Part shown: piece by piece, positions 26,812 through 38,800 of the stretch
Layout of the letters: each line of letters begins with the position of its first letter
Numbering within the stretch: the stretch's first letter is position 1
NCBI GenBank assembly: GCA_024734555.1
Contig: JANPWX010000098.1
Span: forward strand, 555,668-619,667
DNA length: 64,000 nucleotides
DNA from: Trochalopteron elliotii
Taxonomy: Eukaryota; Chordata; Aves; Passeriformes; Leiothrichidae
Reading direction: 5' to 3'
Notes under the pieces: generated by a model
The model's database searches: none
What the model was told of the DNA's origin: nothing
What the model saw: only the letters and a program-made list of their open reading frames with translations
Program-made: the position numbers and the translations under genes

Positions 26812-27785
26812 GAGAATCACAGAATCCCAGAATATGCTGAGTTGGAAGTGACCCACGAGGATCATGGAGTCCAAGATCCTGCCTTGCACAGGACACCCCA
26901 AGAGTCACACCACGTGCCCAAGAATATTGTCTAAGTGCTTCTCGAACTGTCAGGCTGGTGTTGCAACCACTTCCTTGCGGAGCCTGTTCCAATACCAAAC
27001 CACAAAAATCTTTTCCTGATATCCAGCTAAACCTCCCCTGACTCAGCTTCAGGCCATTCCCTCGACTCCTGTCCCTGGTCACCAGATAGAAGAGATCAGG
27101 GCCTGCCCCTCCACTTCCCCGTATGATGAAGCTGTAACTGCAATGAGGTCTCCCCTCAGTCTCCACCAGGCTGAACAGATCAAGTGCCCTAAGCCGCTCT
27201 TCAAATGCCTTCCCCACAAGGCCCTTCACCATCTTCACTGCCCTCCTTTGGACACTCTATAACAGCTCTGTGTCTTTCTTATATTGTGGCACCAAAAACT
27301 GCCCCCAGCTCTTGAGGTGAGGCTGCCCCAGCTCAGAGCAGAGCAGGACAATCCCCTCCCTTGCCCGGCTGGCCATGATGGGCCTGGTGCCTCCCAGGAG
27401 AGGGCTGGTCCTCCTGGTGTGCCATGGACCAGAATCGTCAGGTTTCCCTTTCCATGGCTCTGCTCTCCAGCATTGCATGGCCTGGTCTGCCTGCACATCC
27501 AGGGTTGTCCCATCCCAAGTGAAGAGTCCAGCACTTTCCGTTGTTGAACTCCATACAGCTGGTGATTTCCCAGGCCTGTAATTTGTTGAGGTCTCTCTGA
27601 AGGGCCTCCCTGCCCTCCAGGGAGTCAACGGCTTCTCCTAGTTTTGTATTGTCTGCAAACTTGCATAGTATCCCTTCCACTCCTGCACACAAGTCATTTA
27701 TGAAGATGTTGAAGAGCACAGGGTCAGAGGTAGAGCCCCGCAAAATCCCACTAGTGACATTTTGGGGAAAGGAGTGCAAGGCTCA
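26812..27785 (-). repeat. CR1 LINE, 3' part with broken reverse transcriptase
   Basis: A CR1 retrotransposon copy of about 970 bp, reading on minus. The 3' end lies at 26812, where plus carries GAGAATCACAGAATCCCAGA. The 5'-most part encodes the end of the CR1 reverse transcriptase: a 113-codon open frame (27779-27438) contains TSGILRGS, PVLFNIFIND and KFADNTKLGE. In active CR1 copies these read roughly TSGVPQGS, PVLFNIFINDL and KFADDTKLGG. The catalytic FADD box is FADN here (codons at 27656-27648), so one of the metal-binding aspartates is lost. The coding part is then broken by frameshifts and stops, and the rest is the CR1 3' region. It is a dead, 5'-truncated copy. No target-site duplication was found. 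Confidence 0.92.
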
Positions 27786-30700
27786 AGGGCCTTCCTGACC
27801 AAAAAGGCCCCAACATCTTTCCTGCACTGGGGACAGAAAGATGTAAACATTGGGAATAAGCACCCCAAACGGCTGGTGAATTCTGCAACACGGCTGCTCA
27901 GAAGAAGACTTCATGTTGTTTCAGAAATATTTGCTCCTGATTTTCCAAAGAAACTCTTTATTAATAAATTCCCTTTTAATGGAAAATGTAAATATTGACA
28001 GTCCTCAATCCCACTCAAAACAGAAGCTTCAAAATACTGGAATTTCACTCAGGTTGAAAAGTCCAGGCTTTAGTAAGCAAGTCCCTTTGTTAATCTTTGC
28101 TTTTGTTTAATCTCTTTTTGTTTTGGATTTCATTTTCATAATCTTTCATATAATACCATGGACAGTTGTTTTTTAAGCAGCTGAGCAGAATTGTTCTGCA
28201 GAGCAACTTGTATTTTATCATTTGAATTTTCAAAGTAATGGATGCTATTGGATTGATGCAGAAATTTCATACAGAAAATGAAAAATATATTTTCAGCTAC
28301 TAAATACATTCCAAAATACTAGCTAGGGGGAAAAAGATGGGTTTAAGTTGATTTTCCTTTTAAGAATATCTTGTCCCAAATTTACATTTTCTCAGTTCTC
28401 ATGTTTGATTACACAGGAACATGAGTTTTTTCAGACATCAGATGAGCATGTCTTTTGCACATTCCTTTCCCAAAATGCACACCTGTCACCTTAACATCAG
28501 TCAGATCTATTTCTGACAGGCAAAGGTTTTATGAAACAAAATTTACATACATTTTAAGTTTTTGAACTTTCTGTAGTTATCTCACTGCTGCAGTGAAAAT
28601 ATGCATGGTGACATTGTGGTCAAACAGGCTAATGAGCCCTCCGTGGGATTTAGCCCACAGTATTAGCCATGGTCTCTTCCTCATATACAAATACTTCCGT
28701 CCCTCCTGCAAAACCAAAAGTGAGAAACCTGGCTTAACAGAAAGCACAACCTCTGTCCCTGTGACATTTAAATCTTCATCATAGCTGACCTTTTGTTAAC
28801 AAGAGCTAGCCCTTCATGTTGTTTGAATAAAAGTTTGCTTTAACAACTTATTCTTCAAAAGTGTAAAACACTGCATGCTTGCTTCTTAAAAATTACTTTT
28901 TTGTTACATTTCAAAGTTACTACTGATGAAAAAAAACCTACAAACCTCAAAGTAAATGAAAGGCAAAGACAAAGAAAACAAAGCACTTCTGAAAAGGTTA
29001 TACAAATAACTGTAAGAACTGTTAAAGCTTTTTTTTTTTTCCATTGCATAGAAAGTTTGGGGTTTATTCTTAGGTCAGTCAAGGACAGCACGCAGAGATA
29101 TTTTAAAATAAGTTTTAGAGTAGGCAACTCAGATACCCTACATTAACAGGCTTGTACAATGCTGGATCTTCTGCAGCCCACACTGTTTGTTACAAGCAGT
29201 CAAGAAGGCTTTGGAGAATAATACCACTTATTTTTCATTTGAATATCCACCTGTGTTCATATCCTGGCACCCAAAGGTTTTCTTGATTGCAGCATCATGT
29301 TCCAAATGTTTGGGGCTTCTCTATCTTCCTTTTTTGCCCCTGTCACTACGGACTGTGCCACAGCCTATCCATGCCCTGAACTGTGTGGGGGCCAAGGGAG
29401 GCACACAGCCCTAGGGAGTCACTGGTGCAGTAGGAGCAAACAGGGGATTCCCAGCCTCCTCTTCATCCTCCTGAGTATCACTGTGCCCCTACATCTGCCT
29501 CTCTCTCTTCTCTTTTTATTTGCTGAGGTTAAGCATAGAATTCCTATCCTGGAATTATCATTATCATAAACAGACAAGGAAGGGGCTAAACCCAATGTGA
29601 AGCAAGATGTTGATGACAAACATTTATAGTATAGCTCTGTGTTTTGTGATTTCTCTCTCTTCTTCACACTTTTAATTTTTGCCCTCAAAGTCCCCTGAGT
29701 GTCCAGAGTTTCATATTGGTTCCTTTCATGATTAGATTTTCCCCTTTCCATTTAATTCTTGCAGTTTAACCCACTGTTCTCTGCTAATAAAATTGCTCTG
29801 GCAACCTCATCTTGTCATCTTATTTCATTTGTGACAATCCCAGCTGTTTGCTTGTTTATTCTTAAATCTGCTACTATGTCTAAACAATGCCTTTTAGAGT
29901 CCATCTTTTGCTTTAAATGTTCTTTAGCTGCCCATGGCAGCTATTGAGTTGCATTTTAATACTCTGGTTCCCTCTTTTCCAAGTTGAAATGCTAAGTTCT
30001 TTCTTATTCTCCTTTTATTGACACATTTATCTGAAAAACCAGGTTAACATGATCTGAATTTCTTATGGTCAATCCCTCGTGTGCCTGTCTCAAAATTTCC
30101 TTCATAAAAGCCAACTCCTTATCCTTTTCTGATAGTCTCCTTCCTAGTTCTCCCCGTAATGTTGTTCCACTTCCTTAGAGTCTCACTTCAACATGGCCCA
30201 GCTGCTGAAACAATACCCTGTGACTGAATGTTGTGCTTCAAACCAATAAAGCAGGTACAAGTTTCCAGCACTGAATAAACAGTAAGTTGAGGTTTGTGGT
30301 TTGCAGTGCTGCTTTTTTTTTCTTAATTTCTCCTAGTTCTTTGCAATTGAATTACTGCTTTCTAACTTTTTCTTCTTGCAAATAATTCCTCCAAAGGGCA
30401 TGCTCTGCTGCAGCATGCTTACACTGTGCATGACAGGAGAAAATGCAAGCAAGGAAAGTCTCTGGCTAAAAATTTTGGCTCTGTATAGGCTCCCTTTAAT
30501 GCTAACTAGGATCATGCATCTGGTGCCCAGCCTCCTTACATGCCAAGCAGACACTGTGGGTTATTGCAAGGTAAATCCAAAGGCAGCTGGGGTGAGGGGA
30601 GCATGGCCAGAATCTGTCCCACCCCAGATGCTGTTCTGAGCACAAGTCAATAAGGAAAACTTCACCTCTTCCCTTTAGGATGCTTATTCACAAAGAAAGT

Positions 30701-32797
30701 AGGAATGTTATAGCCTTTTTTTTAATATCTGGCTGGGTGACCTCTCTTTGAGCTGTGGTCAAGCAGTGGAGATGCCCAGGGCACTTCAACAGTGCCACTG
30801 AAGCACCAACATCAGCAGAGAAGCTGCCTGGGATGGACATTCCAGCTCTGAAAGTCCTGACTTCCCCATGACCACCTGAGACTCATAAATACTGACAACA
30901 GGCTCTGAGAGTCCCAGTTTTTAAGGCTCTGTCACTTAAAGGAAAAGAGTCATAGCATAATTAAAATCCTTTGAAACATAGCAGGTGTGTGATCCATTTC
31001 TGGTTTGAAGCCTCAGAGGTACATCAGAGTGAGAAGTAACCATTCATTATCCAGAGAGCTGAAAAGTCCGACCTGAGGGGAGGGGGTTGTGAGTCCTCTT
31101 CCTTTTCTTTTTTTCTTTGAAGTTTTGGCATTTTCCTGCTGGTTTTCATCTCTTTGGAAAATATTTTCATTCAAAAAACAAAACAAAACAAAAAACTACA
31201 GCCCTTACCACCACCATCAATTCAGGAAAAAAAAAAAAGTAAAAAAATATTCCAACCACAAAATATTTAAGAGTTTGTTATGCAACAGCAACAAAGAAAA
31301 AGTATAATTGCAAGAAGATAAGAAAAATATGAAAACTTATGTTGTCAACACAGCAGTACTGCAAATCAGTGATATCTGAAATATGGTCAGCATAAATCCC
31401 TCTGGTATTGCAGAAATAAGCCAGCTACTTCTTCTGTGAATCAAATTATTTCTTAACAAAACCTTGAAGTTTTTTCAAACCGAGTCTGAAAACAAATTTT
31501 CAGAAAAAATTTTCATTTTCAAAAATGCAAGATCTCCAGAATGTGTGTTAACCTCAAGGGTCCTGACTGGTTTATTGCATTTTACTCTGTTTACTTTAAT
31601 GTAATAAAAGACACATAGGTGGTTAGAGACTGGTGTTCTTGTCTCTGTGTATCATTCAGTGAGTTCTTGATGGGATGATTTCACACACGTCTGCTCTCCA
31701 GCTACGGCTGTGACAACTGTGAACCCTCTTGCTCTCTTACTGGAACTTACAGAGAAATTAAAGGAAAAAACCTAGTGTATATATGTATTGGCATAACCCA
31801 CGTTTTTTAACCTCTTAAAAACTGAGGAAATGTTGGTGAGCTACCCTGAAATGTGTGAGAGGCTGCCTCAGGAACTGCAGAGTTACGTCCAGGAGGGCAC
31901 CTGACAGGTGACTTCAGTCCCCCTTTTCTCCTGGCCCAGGTATCCAAAGATGCACTATCTTCCTGGACATATGTGCTCAAATGTTTGTTTATTCTCTATT
32001 TAATTGTCTCCTGCCTGTCCAGCCTGAGCACTAGGCTCAGCACAATTTTTAAAGGCTGTCCCAAAACCATAAAGTAACAAATTGCTAGTGACAAGTACAA
32101 CCAAAAGCTGACATTTTCTGGGAACACTATGATTCCATGAGTTTGGGTTTTAGAGACATAACGATTGTTGTAAAATTTTGTGAAAACTGTGTGAAATGTG
32201 TTAAGACCGCAAGCTGGAGTATGTGGTTAGGGAGTTATCCAAAGATTTTACATGCTCACAACACAGCTTGTTCTCAGCTATCATCCAGTACAGCCACCAA
32301 CACTAGTGACAGACAGAGGCGGTGGTGGATGGAGTGAAGTCTCTCGACTCTGTCTATTTTCACCATGTTGGAAAGATTTTTATGAAATCATAAAACTCCT
32401 AAACCAAGGTATTCATATGATGTTTTTCCTATGTATAGCTGCAAATGCTAAACAGGGTTAACTCTACAGTTCTTTTTCAGTGCAAGAAGATAAAAATAAA
32501 AATAAACAATGCTGGAATACTTGGTGGGTCGAATAATTTAATTAAAATACAGGACTGCACCAAAATACTTCCTCTTCTTTACTCTGTCCAGGCATTTGCA
32601 CTGGGCTATTTAATGTTCTCCAATGTATTGATATCTATGTGCTTCTTCATAAAAATTAAAAATAAAAACATTTATCAACCTTTGTTTAATCTCTGAGGCA
32701 ATTTTGCAAAACAATCTGATCCTTTTGTTTAAAATCCTTCTGGCACAGTGTTCATAGGTGGCAGCGCCCCTGTTTGCTGTAAGCAGAAGCCAGAAGG
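27786..32797. other. Non-coding stretch, nothing recognised
   Basis: No gene or transposon recognised. A (CAAAA)n-like run is present at 31172-31196. Confidence 0.6.
31172..31196. repeat. (CAAAA)n-like low-complexity run
   Basis: A-rich run with regularly spaced C, roughly CAAAA repeated. Confidence 0.85.
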
Positions 32798-32882
32798 GGA
32801 AAGTGGCTCACCCAGAAAGCCAAGGGCAGACCTTGAACCTGAGTCCATCAAAATTTGCTCGATGCCTTGGCACATTGCCTCT
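32798..32882 (-). repeat. Possible ancient MIR-like SINE fragment
   Basis: The blocks GGAAAGTGGCTCACCCAGA, GGGCAGACCTTGAACC, TGAGTCC and GATGCCTTGGCACATTGCC fall in the order expected for the reverse strand of an old amniote MIR-type SINE. The matching consensus blocks are AAGTAACTTGCCCA, GGCAGAGC..GAACC, GTCTG, and GTGCTCTTAACCAC. Divergence is high and the call rests on memory of the consensus. Confidence 0.35.
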
Positions 32883-35800
32883 CACCTTCTCTGTTTGCAT
32901 TTCACAGGCTGAAAGCCCAGCCCTTTGTGCCCATGGGTACAGCTCTGCTTTGGCTTCAATGGGTCGGCACAGTCCTGCCTGCCCACACTCCTTGGGAAGG
33001 GGTTAATGGGAACAGGAGAACACACAAAGTAAGGTCAATCCCATCAAACATGAGACTTCAAAGGGAAGTCTCTGTTCTTAAAGCCAGAACTCTGCTGGTA
33101 GTAGTGTCACACTATAGAATAAATTGTTTTCTTGACCTTTTTCTACTTCCATGGTCATAATCAAGCAAAGATTTAGAAAAGTCATAAGATTGTCTTATTT
33201 TCTTTTGATGGGTATAAATGACGGCGATGATTCCTATGTGTTAATATTCACATTTTTTGCAAGAAAAGGCTTTTAAGAAAAAATAAATTAAGTGTGTGTG
33301 TAGTACACAAAGGGAATTTTCTTTTTATTCTTTTTTTTGGCCAAGAAATAAGTCTTCTGTAAATTTAAAGAGGGAGTATTTTGAAAACCTGGAATTCCTG
33401 CATGCTAACACTACCTCTTTCAGTTAAGATACAAGTAAAGCACCTGCACATTTCCTAGGCAAAACTCTGACAGCAGTAGATTGAATTTTAATGGCAGACA
33501 GCCTCTCATATAGACAATGAGAGAAACTGACAGATCATGATTATCTTGCTACAGGTGCACGAAAATGCATCAGGTGAGGGAACCCAGAATTCCTGGCAGG
33601 CATTCCCATGCTGACTGTAGCTGTCATGCCAGCCTTCACGCCCATATATAGCACTTCAGAAACACGGGCTTTTTCTTCTGTCTGCACCTTCCTCTACTCA
33701 GTCATCCCCTTTCCATAGCATGTCACCTCCCCAGTGGGTTCCTGGGGCACTCTCATAGCTTTTTCACCTTCTGACACATCACTGATTCCTAGCTTTACAC
33801 TATTTCATGATAACTATGTGTAAAAGTAAAACCTGCCTCTTGGCCAGGCTCTGTGACTCTTAAATGCATGTTTTTATCCACTAAAAACAACTTTGGGCCC
33901 TTTGCTACGTACAGCTGAGGCAGGCAGCAATGCTAGTGGGTTTTACTCTTGTTTTAGCCCCAGTACTCGCATCCTCACCATGGCATTTTACAGGTTTGCT
34001 TCAACTATCTATATGGAGATTTATTTTTTTTTCCTAACGTGCAACTATGGTATACACATGTTTACATACAATTTATGGTATAAAGGAGTAACACTTTTTC
34101 AAAGCACTCAGTTCAGAAACACATGTGCTTGAACACAGCTGTATAAATGGGTCTTCAGATGATATGGGTGTAGAAAATCAGAAAAATCTATTTTTGGAGA
34201 TAAAAAGTCAAAAAAAGCCCCATTCAGCACAATATTTATGTTTTATTTTAAAGGGTCTTAATAAAATGAATAGATTTCTAGATGGAACATTGTGCTCAGC
34301 TTTTATCACAAAAGGAATTTGGGATATTTTGACAAAATAAATCTAAGTATTTAAAGTTTTAGTAGTTAATTTTGTGGTGAAAAATTATGTCTTATAAATT
34401 CATCCAGTCTTATTCATGGGCCTGAATCTTGGATTATGATTTTTTAAAACATCTAGCCTTTTTTGAAATAGATCCATATCATGATTTGTATTTTAGTGCA
34501 AATCTCAAAATGGCATAGTCTTTGTAAAGGCATTATATTTGTAAAGAGATTTTAATAAGTTACTGCAATGTTGAGTTCAAAGAAATTTAAAACTGTAAAA
34601 AGACAATGTAGCTCTTTTTTTGCAGAACTAATAAGCATTGCGTTTAACCTAAATTATTTTTCTTTCCAGACAGTGAACTGAAAACTTAGTTATTGCAAAG
34701 TGCAAAAACAGTAATGGCTATATCTTGTTGAGAATTTCTCAGTCCTTGACATAAAACACTTTGCAGGGAATGCAAATGCCAGTTTCTGGTGGTAATGGTG
34801 ATAAAATGTTACTGGTTGAGGGACTCTTTGCCGGGCAAGGGACATGATGTGAGGCAATGGCAAAGCGAGGAAACATAAGGCAAGATGGGGGAAGGATCCA
34901 TTATGTCAAAAGGGCAGTGCGTGAAGAGAATACTCTCCATCTCCACCAACGTAATCCTGTTGAAAATCTGATGTGTATTTGGGCCTGTTTCTTAAAAGCA
35001 GATATTTTTTTTAGGTGTTATGAAAGTGACTAGATTTGCAAAAGCTGGTCTCCATAAAGAGGCCCTATATATTGGTTTATTTTTCAATGTATATGCTGAC
35101 TTGGCATTCAGGGACCAGCACAACAGCTTTGCATTTTTACTGGCTTAATTTAGTAATAAAACATATCCATGAGATCACTATTGAATGTCTAAAAAATTAG
35201 GAAAATATCAGAAAAATACCTTCTTCCATTGAAATATCTAGAAAATATTACTCTATTATATCTGCAATATCTATAAACATTTGGCTCCCTTGCATGAAGA
35301 AACAAACATGTTAATGGCCAGATTTAAGAAAATGGTTTCAAGAAATTCAAAGATAAGAAGTTACTAGATCAGTAGGGTTAGCCAAATTCTCCTGTAAAAT
35401 ATTTTCAAATTCGCAGAAAGTACCTTTTTCGTCATCCATGGTAACTGAATTAACAGCATCTGAAACTCTATTCATAAACACAACACTGATTTGGGTGAGA
35501 ACAGGAAAACAAAGACTCTTAAGGACTTTTAAAGTGTTTTTTAATATGTTTTTCATTTTCTGAAAAGAAATACTAATAAAAGAAAGTCAGTTCTAAGATT
35601 AACATTTGCTTCTATAACTGTAATGTAAATGATATTGCCTATAATCTAATAATTTCATGGTTGAGCTTTACAGAATGTTTTCATAGATGGGGGAGTATTT
35701 GCTGTCCTATTCTGCTAAATAAGAGACAGGGAGACATGTCAAGAGACACACACTGCCTAAGATTAGCTCCATCCAGAATAGACTGCTTCTTCGTTTCGCT

Positions 35801-38800
35801 CCTGGATCTCCTCTGCTACTCTGTGTTCCTTAAACAGAAACATTATTTTAGTTTTTAAGATGTTGAAAGTGGTGTTGAAGCCCACCAAAATCTTGGTCCG
35901 GGAGGAGGAACCTGAGGCTTTGTTTTGCATGTCCTGAGATCTGGCATGAAGGGATAGGAGGGTACAAATCTTTCTGGAGATGCGTCACAGGACTTCAGGA
36001 AGCCAAATCAGTGCTCAGTCTTGGCAACACTGTCATTTAGAATCCATCCTTGGACTGAGCTACCTTCCTGCTGTACTTGGAGAGAACTAGGTGATGTCAC
36101 CCTGCATGAGAACTGGAGAAGAAGCTAATAATGAGGTCAGAAAGACATGGGTCCAGTAAAACTGTTGCCCACAGCCTTCTTTTATTTTGCAGCACAAAAA
36201 CTTTCTGGAGTAATTTAAATAAAGAGCTTCATCACAGTCATCCACGACAGTCTATGAAGTGCACAGCCACTGTGGCACTCAGGGGTCACAGCTACACTGA
36301 AAAGTGATGCACAGTGTAACCTACCCTCACCTCCTTCCCTTGAAAAAAGCAAGTACAACACCTGTGTGTAATTCATATCCCAGCTGCATTTTACTCTGGC
36401 CTGAATGCAATTGAGATATAGACCTTGTATTACAAGGACAATTTCTTAGCTCAATAATTAAATTAAATCCTAGGCAACAAGCTGTGTCATATGGTTGATA
36501 AATTCTAAGACTTACATTAAGGATCTATCCAAGAGCTGCCAGGTGTAGCATGAGCTCTTTATATGATCCTCTCCTCTATTCATCTACGGCACTAAATGCT
36601 GCTCTGGAAGTGATGTCTTTAACGCTTTTTGCTGTTGAAGTCAGAGCTATGACTCCTCACCAGTGGCATAGTTCCTGAGACTTAACTGCAGTGTCTCAAG
36701 GAATACCTCTGCTGCAGTGTTGTATGTCAAGGTTTTAACAGTGGCTAATGGTTTCGCTATTACTCATTTTATTTTGGGATGACAATGATAGATATTTGCT
36801 TTAAATATAGATGTATTCATTCCAGTAAGCTGAAATGTAATGTCTAAACTACTTGGAAGTATCTCTTTAAAGACATATGTAGGGACAAAAGACTTCTGCA
36901 TTGAAAAGGAGCACATTTTACTGAGTGAAGAGAAACACACAGCAAAGAAAACATTTCTAATCAGTTCTAGAAATACAAAAAGATTCTGACACAATACAAA
37001 ATTTTTTTCCTCTTTTTCTATAAATTACAGTCACTTCTTTCTTAAAACAGTAAAGTGATTCTGAATTTTGGACAATGGCACAGTAATTCTTGGTCCTTGC
37101 TTGGCCAAGCTCTGCACAAACCCATCAACATGTTGCCATCCAAGTGTGCATTTCCAAACTTTGCTTTCTCCCTGAGGCTTGAGAGCAGCATTGAGTAGAA
37201 ATGGGCTTGGGGGAAGCCTCCTGCTGCAGAGACCTTCCAGCAAGTGTTCTCCCTGCCCACCTTCTTTTCTTACTAAAGTCACCCCACACATAGCTCCGAG
37301 GAGATAAAGCCACTTTCATGGAGAGCTCTGTGTGCCACCTTTCTGCCTGGAGGGATGCATTGGTGGTTGGGTGCAGAGCAGACAGACTCAGCAATCACTG
37401 TAAGGCCAAAGTCTGCTTTCAGCCTTTGCACCACTAATTTATGCAAGATGGGGAGAAAGGGGATGCTTTACTAAACACACTTTTATTGAAATCTCAGTGA
37501 TGAAGAATTGCCATTGGTATAATCAGATGCAGAATAATTGGTTACTAACCATACAGTATAATTGACTACCTCTAAAACTGGGGCTTTGAAGGATAATTGC
37601 TGATATATTTTTCCTATATAAAAAATGGCTTGCAGATCATGAATAAATAAAATGAAGGGGATTGAAACTTTTTTTTAAAAAAGTTGCCAGTATGAAATTC
37701 TTTGAGAACAGTAAGTAACGACATGAATAAAGACCATTATTTAAGAAGAGGATTTCTTGTAAGGATATGTTAAATTACACAGTAAATGATGTTACTATGC
37801 CTAATACTAAAAAGTTAGGTCCATGCTATCCTAGATGCTGCAATAAGACAACCTAAGAAAGCGAAGATGGTGAAAATCACTATGTCTTGTCCATTGCCAC
37901 GGTCAGTCACCCTGCTGATAGCAAAGAGGGTTGTAGAGACATCCTGATCCATCTCTCTGCTCTCAAGTCTGTCCAGGCAAAGACCAGCTCTGGTCCAAAA
38001 CCTGCAGCCCTGAGGGTCATATAGAGCACAGGCTTCACTCACCTCAGCAACTGGATCAAGTCCAAGCATTTATAATGCAGAAGCAAAGAAAGTTCCTGTC
38101 CATCTTGTGAGATTTGTGCAAACATGGAAAGTAAAATTTTTTGGATGTCTGTTTTCACTGTAGAGTGTGTATGGTGTAATTCAGCTTCTGTTTCTTTGTA
38201 TTCTGGAGTTGCTGAGAGAGAAACACCTGACAGGTTCCTCAGATTGAATTTTCCTGCATGTCACAATTACCCAGTTGTATCCAATTACACGATTATTTTT
38301 TGGGGTCTTTGAATTCTAAAAGGAGTACCTAAAGGTAACACAAGTGTCCACCATGCAAGTAACAAACAGGTCAATTAAGAGATAAAAATGTCATATATTC
38401 TTTAACTGATCCTAGAAGTAGCTACAAATTTCACTTCAATAATACAAAAATAGGGTGATAGGAATTAAAGTAAAACTAACATAACCCTTTAAATTTTTTA
38501 ATTGATTGATTTTGTACTTTGTTATTTTTTCTTCAAAAAATGAAGAAATCACTAACATCTTTTAAACTTGAATAATACTGCTAATGTTTTTATTGCACAT
38601 AATACTGAGATTTTGTGGCTTGCAATTATTTTGAAATTGAGAGCTGTATTGAAGGTAAAATCCATATGATCTGAATTATATTGCAGATCTGCCCAGTAAA
38701 GTTTGTTAGGAATTTTTCAAAAAAGTAATTTTTAATTCAAAATCTTTCCTGGGAAAGATTCAGCCTAGAATTCCAATTAAATGAAAGGGAAAATAAGTGA

